A stretch of DNA of 18,922 nt, from assembly GCA_038230275.1 (NCBI GenBank), contig JBBRNO010000133.1, positions 1 to 18,922 on the forward strand. Reading direction: 5' to 3'. Within the stretch, counting starts at the first letter, position 1, and each line of letters begins with the position of its first letter. This DNA comes from JANXXV01 sp038230275. Lineage in GTDB: Bacteria; Acidobacteriota; Terriglobia; Bryobacterales; Bryobacteraceae. Both the position numbers and the translations under genes were made by a program. Shown here piece by piece: positions 7,495 through 14,792 of the stretch. The notes beneath the pieces are model-generated. The model searched no databases and was not told the DNA's origin. It saw only the letters and a program-made list of their open reading frames with translations.

Positions 7495-8866
7495 TTTTCA
7501 AACACCCGGATTGCGCCGAGATTTAGGCCTGTGGGGCGCAGTAGCCATCGTGGTCGGCACCGTAATCGGCAGCGGCATTTTTCTGGTCCCCAAAGCGATG
7601 ATCCTCAGTGTTGGATCGCCCGGCATGGTCTTCGCCGTCTGGATCTTCGGCGGCATCCTCACCCTGTTTGGCGCTCTGACCTACGCCGAACTGGCCGCCG
7701 CGCTACCCGAGGCTGGCGGTGAGTACGTCTACCTGCGGGAAGCCTACGGTCCTTTTTTCGGGTTCCTCTACGGCTGGACGCAGACCTGGGTGGCCAAGAG
7801 CGCGTCCATTGCCACACTGGCTACAGGCTTTTTCTATTACCTTGCCAATTTCATGCCGCAGCTGGAGAAAGTCGTTGGCACCATCCCCATTCCGCTGGGC
7901 GACAACTGGGGACCGCTGGAAATCCGCTCCGGCCAACTACTGGGCATGGCGGTCATTTTGTTTCTGGGGGTGGTGAATTATTTTGGCGTAAAGATCGGCG
8001 GCGGCGTGCAGATCGCCGTCACCATCGTCAAAGTTACCCTGATTTTCGCCATCATCGTCATTGGCATCACGTCCGCGCAGGGAAGCGGTGCCAACTACAC
8101 TACATCCATTCCGGTTGCCGGCGGATTCTCCGGCTTCTTTGCGGCTTTAGTAGCCGCCCTGTGGGCGTACGACGGTTGGAACAACGTCAACATGGTCTCC
8201 TCTGAGATTCGAAATCCGCAGCGAAACCTGCCGCTGGCGCTGATTGGCGGGGTCAGCCTGGTGGTGCTGATTTATCTGCTGGCGAATTTTGCCTACTTTT
8301 ACGTGCTTTCCGCCTCTGAAGTGGCCACCAGTGACCGGGTCGCGGCCGCCATGATGCGCAAAGTAATGGGTCAGGGCGGCGCCAATGCGGTCAGCATCGC
8401 GGCAATGATCTCGATTTTCGCCGCGCTAAACGGATCCATTCTTTCCGGAGCACGGGTGCCCTACGCCCTAGCCCGAGACGGTTACTTTTTTAAGCCGGTG
8501 GCAAAGGTCCATCCCGAATTTCGTACTCCTGGCGTGGCGGTGGCGCTGCTCAGCCTGTGGTCGGCGCTGCTTGTACTTAGCGGGCGTTATGACCAGCTTT
8601 ACACCATGGTGATCTTCTCCAGTTGGATTCTTTATGCCATGGCCGCGGCCTCGGTCCTGGTTCTCAGAAGGACGCAGCCCGATTTGCATAGGCCCTACCG
8701 CACCTTGGGATATCCAGTGGTACCGATCGTCTTTGTCTTGGTGGCGATTACGCTTTTGGTGCAGACCATGCGTACCTATCCGCGCGAATCGATTCTCGGT
8801 TTAGTTTTCATATTGGCGGGATTGCCCTTTTATTTTTACTGGAAGCGGCGGGTTTTGTTAAAATGA
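7487..8866 (+). CDS. APC-family amino-acid permease (LAT-like)
   Basis: 459 residues with about 12 membrane helices. The first helix carries the APC signature GTVIGSGIFLVP (24-35), with the unwound GSGIF that binds the amino-acid backbone in LeuT-fold transporters. Other family features are YAELAAALPEAGGEYVYLREAYG in the helix 2-3 region and YDGWNNVNMVSSEIRNPQRNLP near helix 6. This pattern is closest to the LAT/serine-threonine exchanger branch, but the substrate is uncertain. The ATG at 7487 lies inside the end of the symporter gene, with GGAG 4 nt upstream, indicating coupled translation. Pairing a sodium symporter with an amino-acid permease suggests uptake of peptide or amino-acid breakdown products, which is inference. 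No clear terminator follows the stop. Confidence 0.93.
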   Translation: MPDFQTPGLRRDLGLWGAVAIVVGTVIGSGIFLVPKAMILSVGSPGMVFAVWIFGGILTLFGALTYAELAAALPEAGGEYVYLREAYGPFFGFLYGWTQTWVAKSASIATLATGFFYYLANFMPQLEKVVGTIPIPLGDNWGPLEIRSGQLLGMAVILFLGVVNYFGVKIGGGVQIAVTIVKVTLIFAIIVIGITSAQGSGANYTTSIPVAGGFSGFFAALVAALWAYDGWNNVNMVSSEIRNPQRNLPLALIGGVSLVVLIYLLANFAYFYVLSASEVATSDRVAAAMMRKVMGQGGANAVSIAAMISIFAALNGSILSGARVPYALARDGYFFKPVAKVHPEFRTPGVAVALLSLWSALLVLSGRYDQLYTMVIFSSWILYAMAAASVLVLRRTQPDLHRPYRTLGYPVVPIVFVLVAITLLVQTMRTYPRESILGLVFILAGLPFYFYWKRRVLLK

Positions 8867-8931
8867 AGAGTACTTCAGTCCGGGTGTACTGCCCCCTCAA
8901 CTCGCCAGTACCGCACCATCCTTAGGGCTCA

Positions 8932-8951
8932 TTGTTCTGATATCAGAACAA
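8932..8951. promoter_or_regulatory. Perfect 20-bp palindrome, operator candidate 1
   Basis: TTGTTCTGATATCAGAACAA is a perfect 20-bp palindrome, very unlikely to occur by chance in a region this short. It ends 5 bp before the -35 element proposed at 8957. A near-identical copy lies exactly 84 bp downstream (9016-9035). Its position and symmetry suit the binding site of a dimeric regulator. Without further copies in the genome the regulator cannot be named. Confidence 0.75.
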
Positions 8952-8956
8952 ACCGC

Positions 8957-8985
8957 TTGAAATCGATTGGAAAATGGGTTACAAC
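8957..8985 (+). promoter_or_regulatory. Sigma-70-type promoter candidate for the AT-hook gene
   Basis: TTGAAA (8957-8962) and TACAAC (8980-8985) are separated by exactly 17 bp. Each matches the sigma-70 consensus at four or five of six positions. Transcription would begin near 8992, giving a leader of about 90 nt before the ATG at 9082. The promoter lies between the two 20-bp palindromes, which supports its being real. Confidence 0.5.
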
Positions 8986-9015
8986 TGCAAGTGCGGCCAT
9001 GCAGATGTAGGTGGT

Positions 9016-9035
9016 TTGTTCTTGAATCAGAACAA
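9016..9035. promoter_or_regulatory. 20-bp imperfect palindrome, operator candidate 2
   Basis: TTGTTCTTGAATCAGAACAA matches the first palindrome (8932-8951) at 17 of 20 positions; only the three bases 8-10 next to the centre differ. The outer arms TTGTTCT and AGAACAA are identical in both. It lies about 25 bp past the predicted transcription start. The 84-bp spacing is eight turns of B-DNA, so both sites would face the same side of the helix. Confidence 0.7.
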
Positions 9036-9081
9036 GCTGTCCAATTTTGCCTTCGGCCGACTTGCTTGGGAGAGCAAATTA

Positions 9082-9291
9082 ATGGACGTTAGCAAAATGT
9101 TGGCTGAATTGCGCCAGGAACGGGAAGCAATTGAAGAGGCGATTCTGATATTGGAACGGCTGGCCAGAGGCAGAGGGAAACGGCGTGGCCGTCCCCCGCT
9201 GTGGATGACTAGTGGAGACGCACCAGTCCGGCGGCGCGGCCGCCCGCCAGGAAGCAAAAACAAGCCGAAAGACAGTACTTCGGCCGCTTAA
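9082..9291 (+). CDS. Small coiled-coil protein with two AT-hook motifs
   Basis: 69 residues from the ATG at 9082. I chose this start because GGGAGAG (9068-9074) lies 7 nt upstream and because the longer frame from 8974 would run through the second palindrome. Residues 3-28 form an amphipathic, highly charged helix (MLAELRQEREAIEEAILILERL) likely to dimerise. Two AT-hook cores follow: KRRGRPP (33-39) and RRRGRPPGSKNK (50-61). The second is close to the eukaryotic HMGA-type consensus (RGRP flanked by basic residues, with GSKNK). Such motifs bind the minor groove of A/T-rich DNA, so a dimeric DNA-bending or nucleoid-associated role is likely; this is inference. I associate similar small proteins with Acidobacteria but cannot name a characterised family. 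The gene has its own promoter and stands alone. Confidence 0.75.
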   Translation: MDVSKMLAELRQEREAIEEAILILERLARGRGKRRGRPPLWMTSGDAPVRRRGRPPGSKNKPKDSTSAA

Positions 9292-9308
9292 GAGCCTCAC
9301 AATACGGT

Positions 9309-9336
9309 GGAGGACCGGTGCCTAATCCGGTCCTCC
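9309..9336. terminator. GC-rich hairpin between convergent genes
   Basis: GGAGGACCGG (9309-9318) pairs perfectly over 10 bp with CCGGTCCTCC (9327-9336) around an 8-nt loop. It lies between the AT-hook stop (9291) and the stop of the minus-strand hydrolase (9347), where a shared terminator is expected. There is no U-tract on either side, so it may need a protein factor or act only as an RNA end-protecting structure. Confidence 0.6.
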
Positions 9337-9346
9337 TGCCGGTTAC

Positions 9347-11665
9347 TTAGTAAAGCAGGTAATTCTTTCTCCGTTCCATAAATTGCAGTAAGCTAGGTCG
9401 TTGTACTCGTTCTATCAAGGCCGGATCCTCCCCTACCTCGATCGCCTTCAGGACCGCAAGACTCCCCGTTAGTTTTTGATTTGCCGCCCAGTTCATCTTC
9501 CCAGGGAATAGTTTCGCCAACGCCACGCCCAGTTCCAGGCCAAACCCTGTGCTGCTAAAAGTCTGGCGGTCCGTGATTACGAACCGCACTCCCTCAATCG
9601 TTTTCCCGGCAAAGTTGGAACTGGCCGGCTGGAATCGCGTTGGATACACGCGGATGCCTGGAATCTGGCGGCCGTTGAGGTACGCGGCCAGTTCCCGGCC
9701 GTGAATCCAATCGGCGCCAATCTGTTCAAAGGGCGCGTCCGTGCCTCGTCCCACCGAATAAACCTTCCCGCCTTCCAGCATTCCAATTCCGGGGTAAAGC
9801 AATTCTGCATTCAGGCTGCGCATGTTAGGCGACGGATTTACCCATGGCAAGCCGGTGGAATCGAACCAATCGCCGCGCTGCCAATTTTTCATCGCGACCA
9901 CGCGGAGGGCAGCTTTGGTTGGAAATTCGGAATTAATCATTTGCGCCAACTCGCCCATCGTCATTCCATGTCTAACCGGCATAACGGCGCAGCCGATGAA
10001 TGATTTCAGTTCCGGCTCTAGCACGGGCCCTTCCACGCGAGTACCGGTGATGGGGTTTGGACGGTCCAACACAACGAACGGAATTTTTCGCTTTGCGGCT
10101 TCTTCCATCGCATTGGCCATGGTGCAGGTGTAGGTGTAGAATCTGGCGCCGGCGTCCTGGATATCGAACACTAAAACGTCAATGCCGCGGAGTGTATCGT
10201 CGGACGGGCGGCGATTTGCCCCCAGATACAAGCTATAAATCGGAAGTCCGGACGTTTCGTCCTTCGCGTTCGCCACATTTTCCTGATCTTCTTTGCCCGC
10301 TATGCCGTGTTCCGGAGAATAGAGCGCTTTCAGGTTGACCCCCGCGGCCAGCATCAGATCGATATTGCGTCTTCCATCGCGGCTCAACCCGGTGTGATTG
10401 GTGATCAGCCCTATGCGCTTGCCCTGCAGCGATTGAAAACCTTCGTCCGCCAACACGTCCAGGCCCGTTAGCACTTCCGCGTTGCGCGGCGTGGCGCGAA
10501 CCCCGTGCGGGCGCTGGCTTAACGTGACGGCGCCGGGCGCGATATCGACATTCAGACCCGCTGCGGCCATACTGGCCACGCGGCCGCGCAAGGAAGTGAT
10601 CGGGGTCCGCAGGTGCGGATGACCGCTGTTAGCCAGCAGGACGACGAAGCTGTTGGTGGCCGGGTCCATCCAAAGGGACGTGCCGGTAAAGCCGGTGTGG
10701 CCATAGGAGCCGACCGGGAATAGTTCCCCGCGATTTCCCGAAAATGGAGAGGCGATATCCCAGCCATAGCCCCGCAAAATGGGCTGATCCGCCGGAGTCT
10801 GCGGCGATGTGAACAGCCGCACCGTCAGCGGACTGAAGATGCGGACGCCTTGGCTTTCACCCAGTCCCAACATCACGGTGGCGAATTTCGCCAGATCAGC
10901 CGCAGTGGTGAAAAGTCCGGCATGCCCGGCCACGCCGCCCATGAAGCGAGTGGTTGGGTCATGGACAACGCCGCGCAACGGCGCCGCACCCGCCGGCACG
11001 GCTTCCGTAGGCGCAATGCGGCCCGCCAGCGACGGCGGCGGCAGGAACATCGTGTCCGTCATCCCCAACGGCCCGAAGATCTTCTGCTGCGTGTATTCCG
11101 GCAGCGTTTGATGACTGACGCGGCGCACGATTTCACCCAGCAGAATAAAATTGATATCGCTATAAACGAACTGCACGCCGGGCGGAGATACTGGCTTGTC
11201 CACCAGCGCTCGCTGAATTCCGGTGTCATAGCCATGCCATTCGGGCTTCAAATCCAGATCCGGCCGCAAGCCGGAGAAGTGAGTCAGCAACTGGCGCAGC
11301 GTGATGTCGCTCTTGCCACCCTGGTATTCGGGCAGATACTGCGTCACTTTGTCTACCAACCGCAGCTTGCCCTCTTCCACCAGTTTCATAACGGCCGAGG
11401 TGGTAGCCAGCACTTTGGTGAGCGAAGCGGCGTCGAAGATGGTGTCCATCGTCATCGCCTCTTTGCGCGGCGCCAGCGAGCGCGAGCCGTAGGCTTTCTG
11501 GTAGACGATCTTCCCGTTGTGCCCAATCATCAACACCGCGCCGGGAATCTGATCCTCTTGCACCGCCTGCTCGATGGCCGCATCCAGCGCAGGTCCGGCG
11601 GTGAATTGTTCCTGTGCGGTCAGCAGGCCGGCGCAAAGCAATCCAGCCAGGAACGGCAGTCTCAT
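9347..11665 (-). CDS. Exported fusion of beta-lactamase-like (AmiE-type) and NamZ/DUF1343 domains
   Basis: 772 residues. A signal peptide (1-17) precedes a class-C beta-lactamase/serine-hydrolase domain (about 25-365). Its catalytic motifs are SLTK (Ser81, Lys84), YSD (168-170) in the position of YxN, and HTG (323-325) in the position of KTG. A linker (about 375-395) leads to a full DUF1343 domain (395-772) with TNHTG, YSPEHG (Glu452), FDIQDAGARFYTY and DRPNP. DUF1343 is the exo-N-acetylmuramidase NamZ family (GH171). In Bacillus subtilis namZ lies beside amiE, a beta-lactamase-fold muramyl-peptide amidase, and nagZ. A single protein could thus remove the peptide and the terminal MurNAc from wall fragments. 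The ATG at 11665 overlaps the upstream stop (ATGA) and has GAGG 5 nt upstream. The annotation of the first domain as an amidase rather than an esterase is inferred from this pairing. Confidence 0.9.
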   Translation of the reverse strand: MRLPFLAGLLCAGLLTAQEQFTAGPALDAAIEQAVQEDQIPGAVLMIGHNGKIVYQKAYGSRSLAPRKEAMTMDTIFDAASLTKVLATTSAVMKLVEEGKLRLVDKVTQYLPEYQGGKSDITLRQLLTHFSGLRPDLDLKPEWHGYDTGIQRALVDKPVSPPGVQFVYSDINFILLGEIVRRVSHQTLPEYTQQKIFGPLGMTDTMFLPPPSLAGRIAPTEAVPAGAAPLRGVVHDPTTRFMGGVAGHAGLFTTAADLAKFATVMLGLGESQGVRIFSPLTVRLFTSPQTPADQPILRGYGWDIASPFSGNRGELFPVGSYGHTGFTGTSLWMDPATNSFVVLLANSGHPHLRTPITSLRGRVASMAAAGLNVDIAPGAVTLSQRPHGVRATPRNAEVLTGLDVLADEGFQSLQGKRIGLITNHTGLSRDGRRNIDLMLAAGVNLKALYSPEHGIAGKEDQENVANAKDETSGLPIYSLYLGANRRPSDDTLRGIDVLVFDIQDAGARFYTYTCTMANAMEEAAKRKIPFVVLDRPNPITGTRVEGPVLEPELKSFIGCAVMPVRHGMTMGELAQMINSEFPTKAALRVVAMKNWQRGDWFDSTGLPWVNPSPNMRSLNAELLYPGIGMLEGGKVYSVGRGTDAPFEQIGADWIHGRELAAYLNGRQIPGIRVYPTRFQPASSNFAGKTIEGVRFVITDRQTFSSTGFGLELGVALAKLFPGKMNWAANQKLTGSLAVLKAIEVGEDPALIERVQRPSLLQFMERRKNYLLY

Positions 11666-11949
11666 AGCATCCTCAGGGCAATCGTTTCCAGCACATGCGC
11701 CAGCCGGAAATCGCGCTCCGTCACGCCGCCTGCGTCGTGGGATGTCAAATCCACGGTGACGCGATCATATACGTTCGACCATTCCGGGTGGTGATCCATT
11801 TTCTCGATAGCCGGGACAGCGGCCGCAAAGAACTCAATGGCCTGCGCAAAGCCGGGAAACTTGTATTCGCGATGGAGTTTTCCTGCGGCCAACGTCCATT
11901 CCGGCAATGCCGAAAGGCGTTTGTCGATTTCTTGGTCAGATAATTTCAT
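11662..11949 (-). CDS. phhB: Pterin-4a-carbinolamine dehydratase
   Basis: 95 residues, the full family length. The active-site signature is present: the EKMDHHPEW stretch (His53, His54, Pro55), NVYDRVTVDLTSHDAGGVTERD with His71, and a C-terminal helix. The enzyme dehydrates 4a-hydroxytetrahydrobiopterin formed by aromatic amino-acid hydroxylases. Comparative work on this family (COG2154) has also proposed a role in molybdopterin metabolism in organisms lacking such hydroxylases. A Moco operon lies 1.2 kb away on the same strand but in a different unit, so that link is only suggestive. Downstream the gene is coupled by ATGA overlap to the AmiE-NamZ fusion, an unrelated activity. Upstream it is divergent from the MEMO gene, with about 35 bp between. 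Confidence 0.93.
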   Translation of the reverse strand: MKLSDQEIDKRLSALPEWTLAAGKLHREYKFPGFAQAIEFFAAAVPAIEKMDHHPEWSNVYDRVTVDLTSHDAGGVTERDFRLAHVLETIALRML

Positions 11950-11984
11950 ATTGGATTGCCCGTTGTCCCGCTATCATGTTTAGG

Positions 11985-13196
11985 ATGTCACAGCCGCTGC
12001 CCCGTTTGCGCATGAACCTCGATTTCATTCCCTCTCCGGTGGAAGACCGGCCGGGCCTTCTCATTCGCGATTCTTTTCAATACTCCGATGCCACGCTCAT
12101 CATCCCGCCGGTTTTGGTGCAATGCCTGCAGTGTTTCGATGGAGCACAGACGCCGCTCGATTTGCGCGAATTGCTGGTGCGCATCACCGGAGAGCTGGAT
12201 GTGGGGAAGATCGCCCAGCATCTGGCAGACACGCTGAGCATTGCCGGATTTCTGGAAGACGAGGCATTTGCAACCATGAAATCCGAGCGGCACCGCGCCT
12301 TTGCCGAAGCCCCGGTGCGTGACCCGTCGCACGCCGGCGCCGCCTACCCGGACACACGCGAGGAGTTGCAGCAGACTCTGGCCGAGTACATGACCGCTGG
12401 CCCGCCTTCTGAAACCGGCCCCCTGGTCGCCATCGCCGCCCCGCACGTCAGTCCGTTCGGTGGATGGGAAACCTATCGCGCCGCCTACAGCGCCCTGGGA
12501 CCGCAACACAAAGACCGGACTTTCGTCATCTTAGGCACGTCGCACTACGGCGAGCCCGACCATTTCGGACTCACCCGCAAACCCTTCGTCACCCCGTTCG
12601 GAGCGGCCGTCACCGACATGCGCCTTCTAAATCAACTGGCTTCCGAGCCGGCGGCGATCATGGAAGATTACTTCCATTCCATTGAGCATTCCATTGAATT
12701 CCAGGTGCTGTTCCTGCAGTATCTCTACGGCCCGGACGTACGGATTCTGCCGATTTTGTGCGGCTCCTATGCTAATAGCATCTATCTTGGCGGAGCGCCG
12801 GAATCGAACGATGGCGTGAACCGCTTCCTGGGCCGCCTGGGGGAAATGGCGGCGAAAGAATCGGACCGGCTGGTATGGGTGCTGGGCATCGATATGGCCC
12901 ACATGGGCCAGCGCTACGGCGATGAGAGGAACGTCTATGCCGACCGTGCGGAGATGATCGATGTGGCTGGCCGCGACCGCCAGCGCATAGAACGCGTCAA
13001 CGCGGGCGATGCCAGAGGCTTCTGGGACTTGGTGCAGCAGAATCACGACGACCTGAAATGGTGTGGCTCGTCGCCGCTTTATACGTTTTTAAAGGCGAAC
13101 CCCGGCTTGCAGGGAGCCACCCGCGGCTATCAGCAGTGGAACATTGAAGAGGGCAGTGTGGTCAGCTTCGCCGCGCTTTCGTTTACTGCCCGTTGA
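11985..13196 (+). CDS. MEMO1-family protein (AmmeMemoRadiSam protein B-like) with extra N-terminal domain
   Basis: 403 residues from the ATG at 11985; ATGs at 11976 and 12012 are alternatives, none with a good ribosome site. Residues about 112-402 form the MEMO domain, with a dioxygenase-like fold. Its conserved histidines are in AAPHVSPFGG (His154), FVILGTSHYG (His187) and the HSIEHSIEFQ block (231-240), followed by LFLQYLYGPDVRILPILCG (Cys259) and LGIDMAHMG. The usual HAGY motif is here HVSP, a departure from the canonical form. Residues 1-110 form an added domain (LRMNLDFIPSPVEDRPGLLIRD, then a helical part with VLVQCLQCFDG and LDLRELL) resembling a winged-helix or PqqD-like fold. MEMO proteins often occur with AMMECR1 and a radical-SAM protein; neither is in this window. 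Substrate unknown. The 3' end overlaps the convergent VWFA gene by 14 bp. Confidence 0.85.
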   Translation: MSQPLPRLRMNLDFIPSPVEDRPGLLIRDSFQYSDATLIIPPVLVQCLQCFDGAQTPLDLRELLVRITGELDVGKIAQHLADTLSIAGFLEDEAFATMKSERHRAFAEAPVRDPSHAGAAYPDTREELQQTLAEYMTAGPPSETGPLVAIAAPHVSPFGGWETYRAAYSALGPQHKDRTFVILGTSHYGEPDHFGLTRKPFVTPFGAAVTDMRLLNQLASEPAAIMEDYFHSIEHSIEFQVLFLQYLYGPDVRILPILCGSYANSIYLGGAPESNDGVNRFLGRLGEMAAKESDRLVWVLGIDMAHMGQRYGDERNVYADRAEMIDVAGRDRQRIERVNAGDARGFWDLVQQNHDDLKWCGSSPLYTFLKANPGLQGATRGYQQWNIEEGSVVSFAALSFTAR

Positions 13197-14283
13197 CCGC
13201 TGCCAGCCAGTAGCCGGGCCGCGCCCTGACGTTGAAGCCACCGGTTACTTCCACCCGGATGGTGTGGTAGCCGCCTTCAATCTTGTTATCCGGAACGTAG
13301 GAAATAATGTACTGATTGTGGATCTCGCGCCCTATCTCAGCCACCGCGAATTCCAGTGACTTCTGACTCACGAATCCCATCTCGCGCCCGCCGGTGTACT
13401 TGGTAAATACTTCCACCGGATTGTCCACGAAGATCCCTTTCACATCGCGGAATATTTCCGGGAACAGCGGCGCCAGATTTACACCGTAACCTTGGCTGCC
13501 CGTCAGTTGGGAATTGGTAGTGGGCGTATTTGCCGCGCCGGCCGGGACGTGACGCGCTCCTGGAGGAATAGGATCGGGGCGGCCGGCCGCGGGACCGGTC
13601 ATCGTCTCCGTGTAGAAGCGGGACATGTTCAGCGCGTAAACCATCACATCGTCAATTTGCGTGGTCGCCAGCGACTCGCGCAACCTGCCTTCGCTGCCCT
13701 TATCGCGCGATTCGGCGATCAGCAGCACAATCCGCCGCCGGGCTTTAGGGCGCGCCTTCAGCATTTGACTGGACCGCTCTACCGCGTCGATCATGCGGCT
13801 GGTGGAACTGCCCGGCTTCAACTTCTTCAGCCCGTCCTGCACCTTAGTGACGTCGGTGGTGAAATCCTGTAAGACCTGCAAGCGGTGGTCGAAGCTGAGG
13901 ATGGCCACTTCTCCGCCTTCGCCCGCCATCAGATTGGTAAGCAGGCTGCCGATCTTTTGCAGCTTGGGAACCACTGGCTCCACTTTCTGATCCGCCTGAA
14001 TTGCTACCACCAGGGAGATGGGTGCAAACGTCTCGTCGACTTTAATCACTTGCGGTTTGTCGTTATCGAAGAGCGTAAATTGGCTGGGCTTTAGATCGTG
14101 AACATAACGGCCGTCGCGGTCGGTAACTGTGGTGGGCGCAACAACTCCGGTTACATTGGTTCTGAAAATACGTTCGGCCGCGCCATCCTGCGCGTATACC
14201 GCCAACCCGGCCAGCGCCAAAATACCAGCCGACGCAATCAGGGGAATAGCTATCTTGGGGCGCATTCTATCGTATGACGTCAT
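13183..14283 (-). CDS. Exported VWFA-related acidobacterial-domain protein
   Basis: 366 residues. A signal peptide or anchor (about 8-31, ending AVYAQD) leads to the N-terminal beta-domain seen in this family (VTVTDRDGRYVHDLKPSQFTLFDN-like, residues 50-74) and a von Willebrand A-like domain (88-330). The C-terminus GYHTIRVEVTGG...VRARPGYW is typical of the acidobacterial VWFA-related family. The metal-binding MIDAS first motif (DxSxS) is absent: the strand reads ISLVVAIQADQKV (89-101). Thr161 and Asp194 may be remnants of the other positions. A Pro/Gly/Ala-rich insert lies around 228-260. Function of the family is unknown. The gene starts 8 bp after the MogA-like stop, so it is the last gene of the Moco operon. 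An alternative start is Met7 (14265). Confidence 0.88.
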   Translation of the reverse strand: MTSYDRMRPKIAIPLIASAGILALAGLAVYAQDGAAERIFRTNVTGVVAPTTVTDRDGRYVHDLKPSQFTLFDNDKPQVIKVDETFAPISLVVAIQADQKVEPVVPKLQKIGSLLTNLMAGEGGEVAILSFDHRLQVLQDFTTDVTKVQDGLKKLKPGSSTSRMIDAVERSSQMLKARPKARRRIVLLIAESRDKGSEGRLRESLATTQIDDVMVYALNMSRFYTETMTGPAAGRPDPIPPGARHVPAGAANTPTTNSQLTGSQGYGVNLAPLFPEIFRDVKGIFVDNPVEVFTKYTGGREMGFVSQKSLEFAVAEIGREIHNQYIISYVPDNKIEGGYHTIRVEVTGGFNVRARPGYWLAAVNGQ

Positions 14284-14291
14284 GGGGAGGG

Positions 14292-14792
14292 TTAGCGTTT
14301 CGGATCAAGTTCGTTGTGTTCCGTCTTGCCGCGCAGCAAATCCACCACATGCGGCACCACCTCTATGATCGCATCCAATGACTCCACTGCGCCGCGGGGC
14401 GATCCTGGCAGATTGACGATCAGCGTCCGGCCCCGGGTTCCCGATACGCCCCTGGAAAGTATGGACATCTTTGTGGAAGCCCGTCCGCTCATCCTCATCC
14501 ACTCGCCGAAGCCCGGAATCTCCCGCTCAATCACCGCGCGGGTGGCCTCCGGCGTAACGTCGCGCAATGCCACGCCGGTGCCGCCGGTGGTGAAGATGGC
14601 CGCCACGGTGCCGCTGTCGGCCACCTCCCCCAGCCGCTTTGAGATCCACGCCGCATCGTCGGGCATCACCTCAATCCCAACCGTCCACCCCAACTCCTCC
14701 AGCCGGGCGCGAACCGCGGGACCGGAAACATCTTCACGCGTTCCGGCGTGCGACGAATCGCTGATGGTGAACACAACGGCCATTCGCGTCAC
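14292..14792 (-). CDS. moaB: Molybdopterin adenylyltransferase, MogA/MoaB family
   Basis: 166 residues, complete. It has the molybdopterin-binding-fold motifs: FTTGGTG (67-73), RDVTPEAT (77-84), the SGRAS helix region and NLPGSPRGAVESL near the C-terminus. The enzyme activates molybdopterin with ATP to adenylyl-molybdopterin, the substrate for MoeA. The MoaB and MogA subfamilies cannot be separated here with confidence. The start is a GTG at 14792 overlapping the moaC stop as GTGA, with GGAG 10 nt upstream. The ATG at 14783 (Met4) is a less likely alternative, being too far from that site. Confidence 0.92.
   Translation of the reverse strand: MTRMAVVFTISDSSHAGTREDVSGPAVRARLEELGWTVGIEVMPDDAAWISKRLGEVADSGTVAAIFTTGGTGVALRDVTPEATRAVIEREIPGFGEWMRMSGRASTKMSILSRGVSGTRGRTLIVNLPGSPRGAVESLDAIIEVVPHVVDLLRGKTEHNELDPKR

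Noticed and set aside
8974..9081. Longer N-terminus for the AT-hook protein with a CxC segment
   Set aside because: It would start inside the -10 region of the predicted promoter and be coded through the second palindrome; the internal ATG has a good ribosome site.
14274..14283. ATGACGTCAT palindrome at the start of the VWFA gene
   Set aside because: It is only 10 bp, lies on the start codon within an operon, and has no second copy that I noticed.
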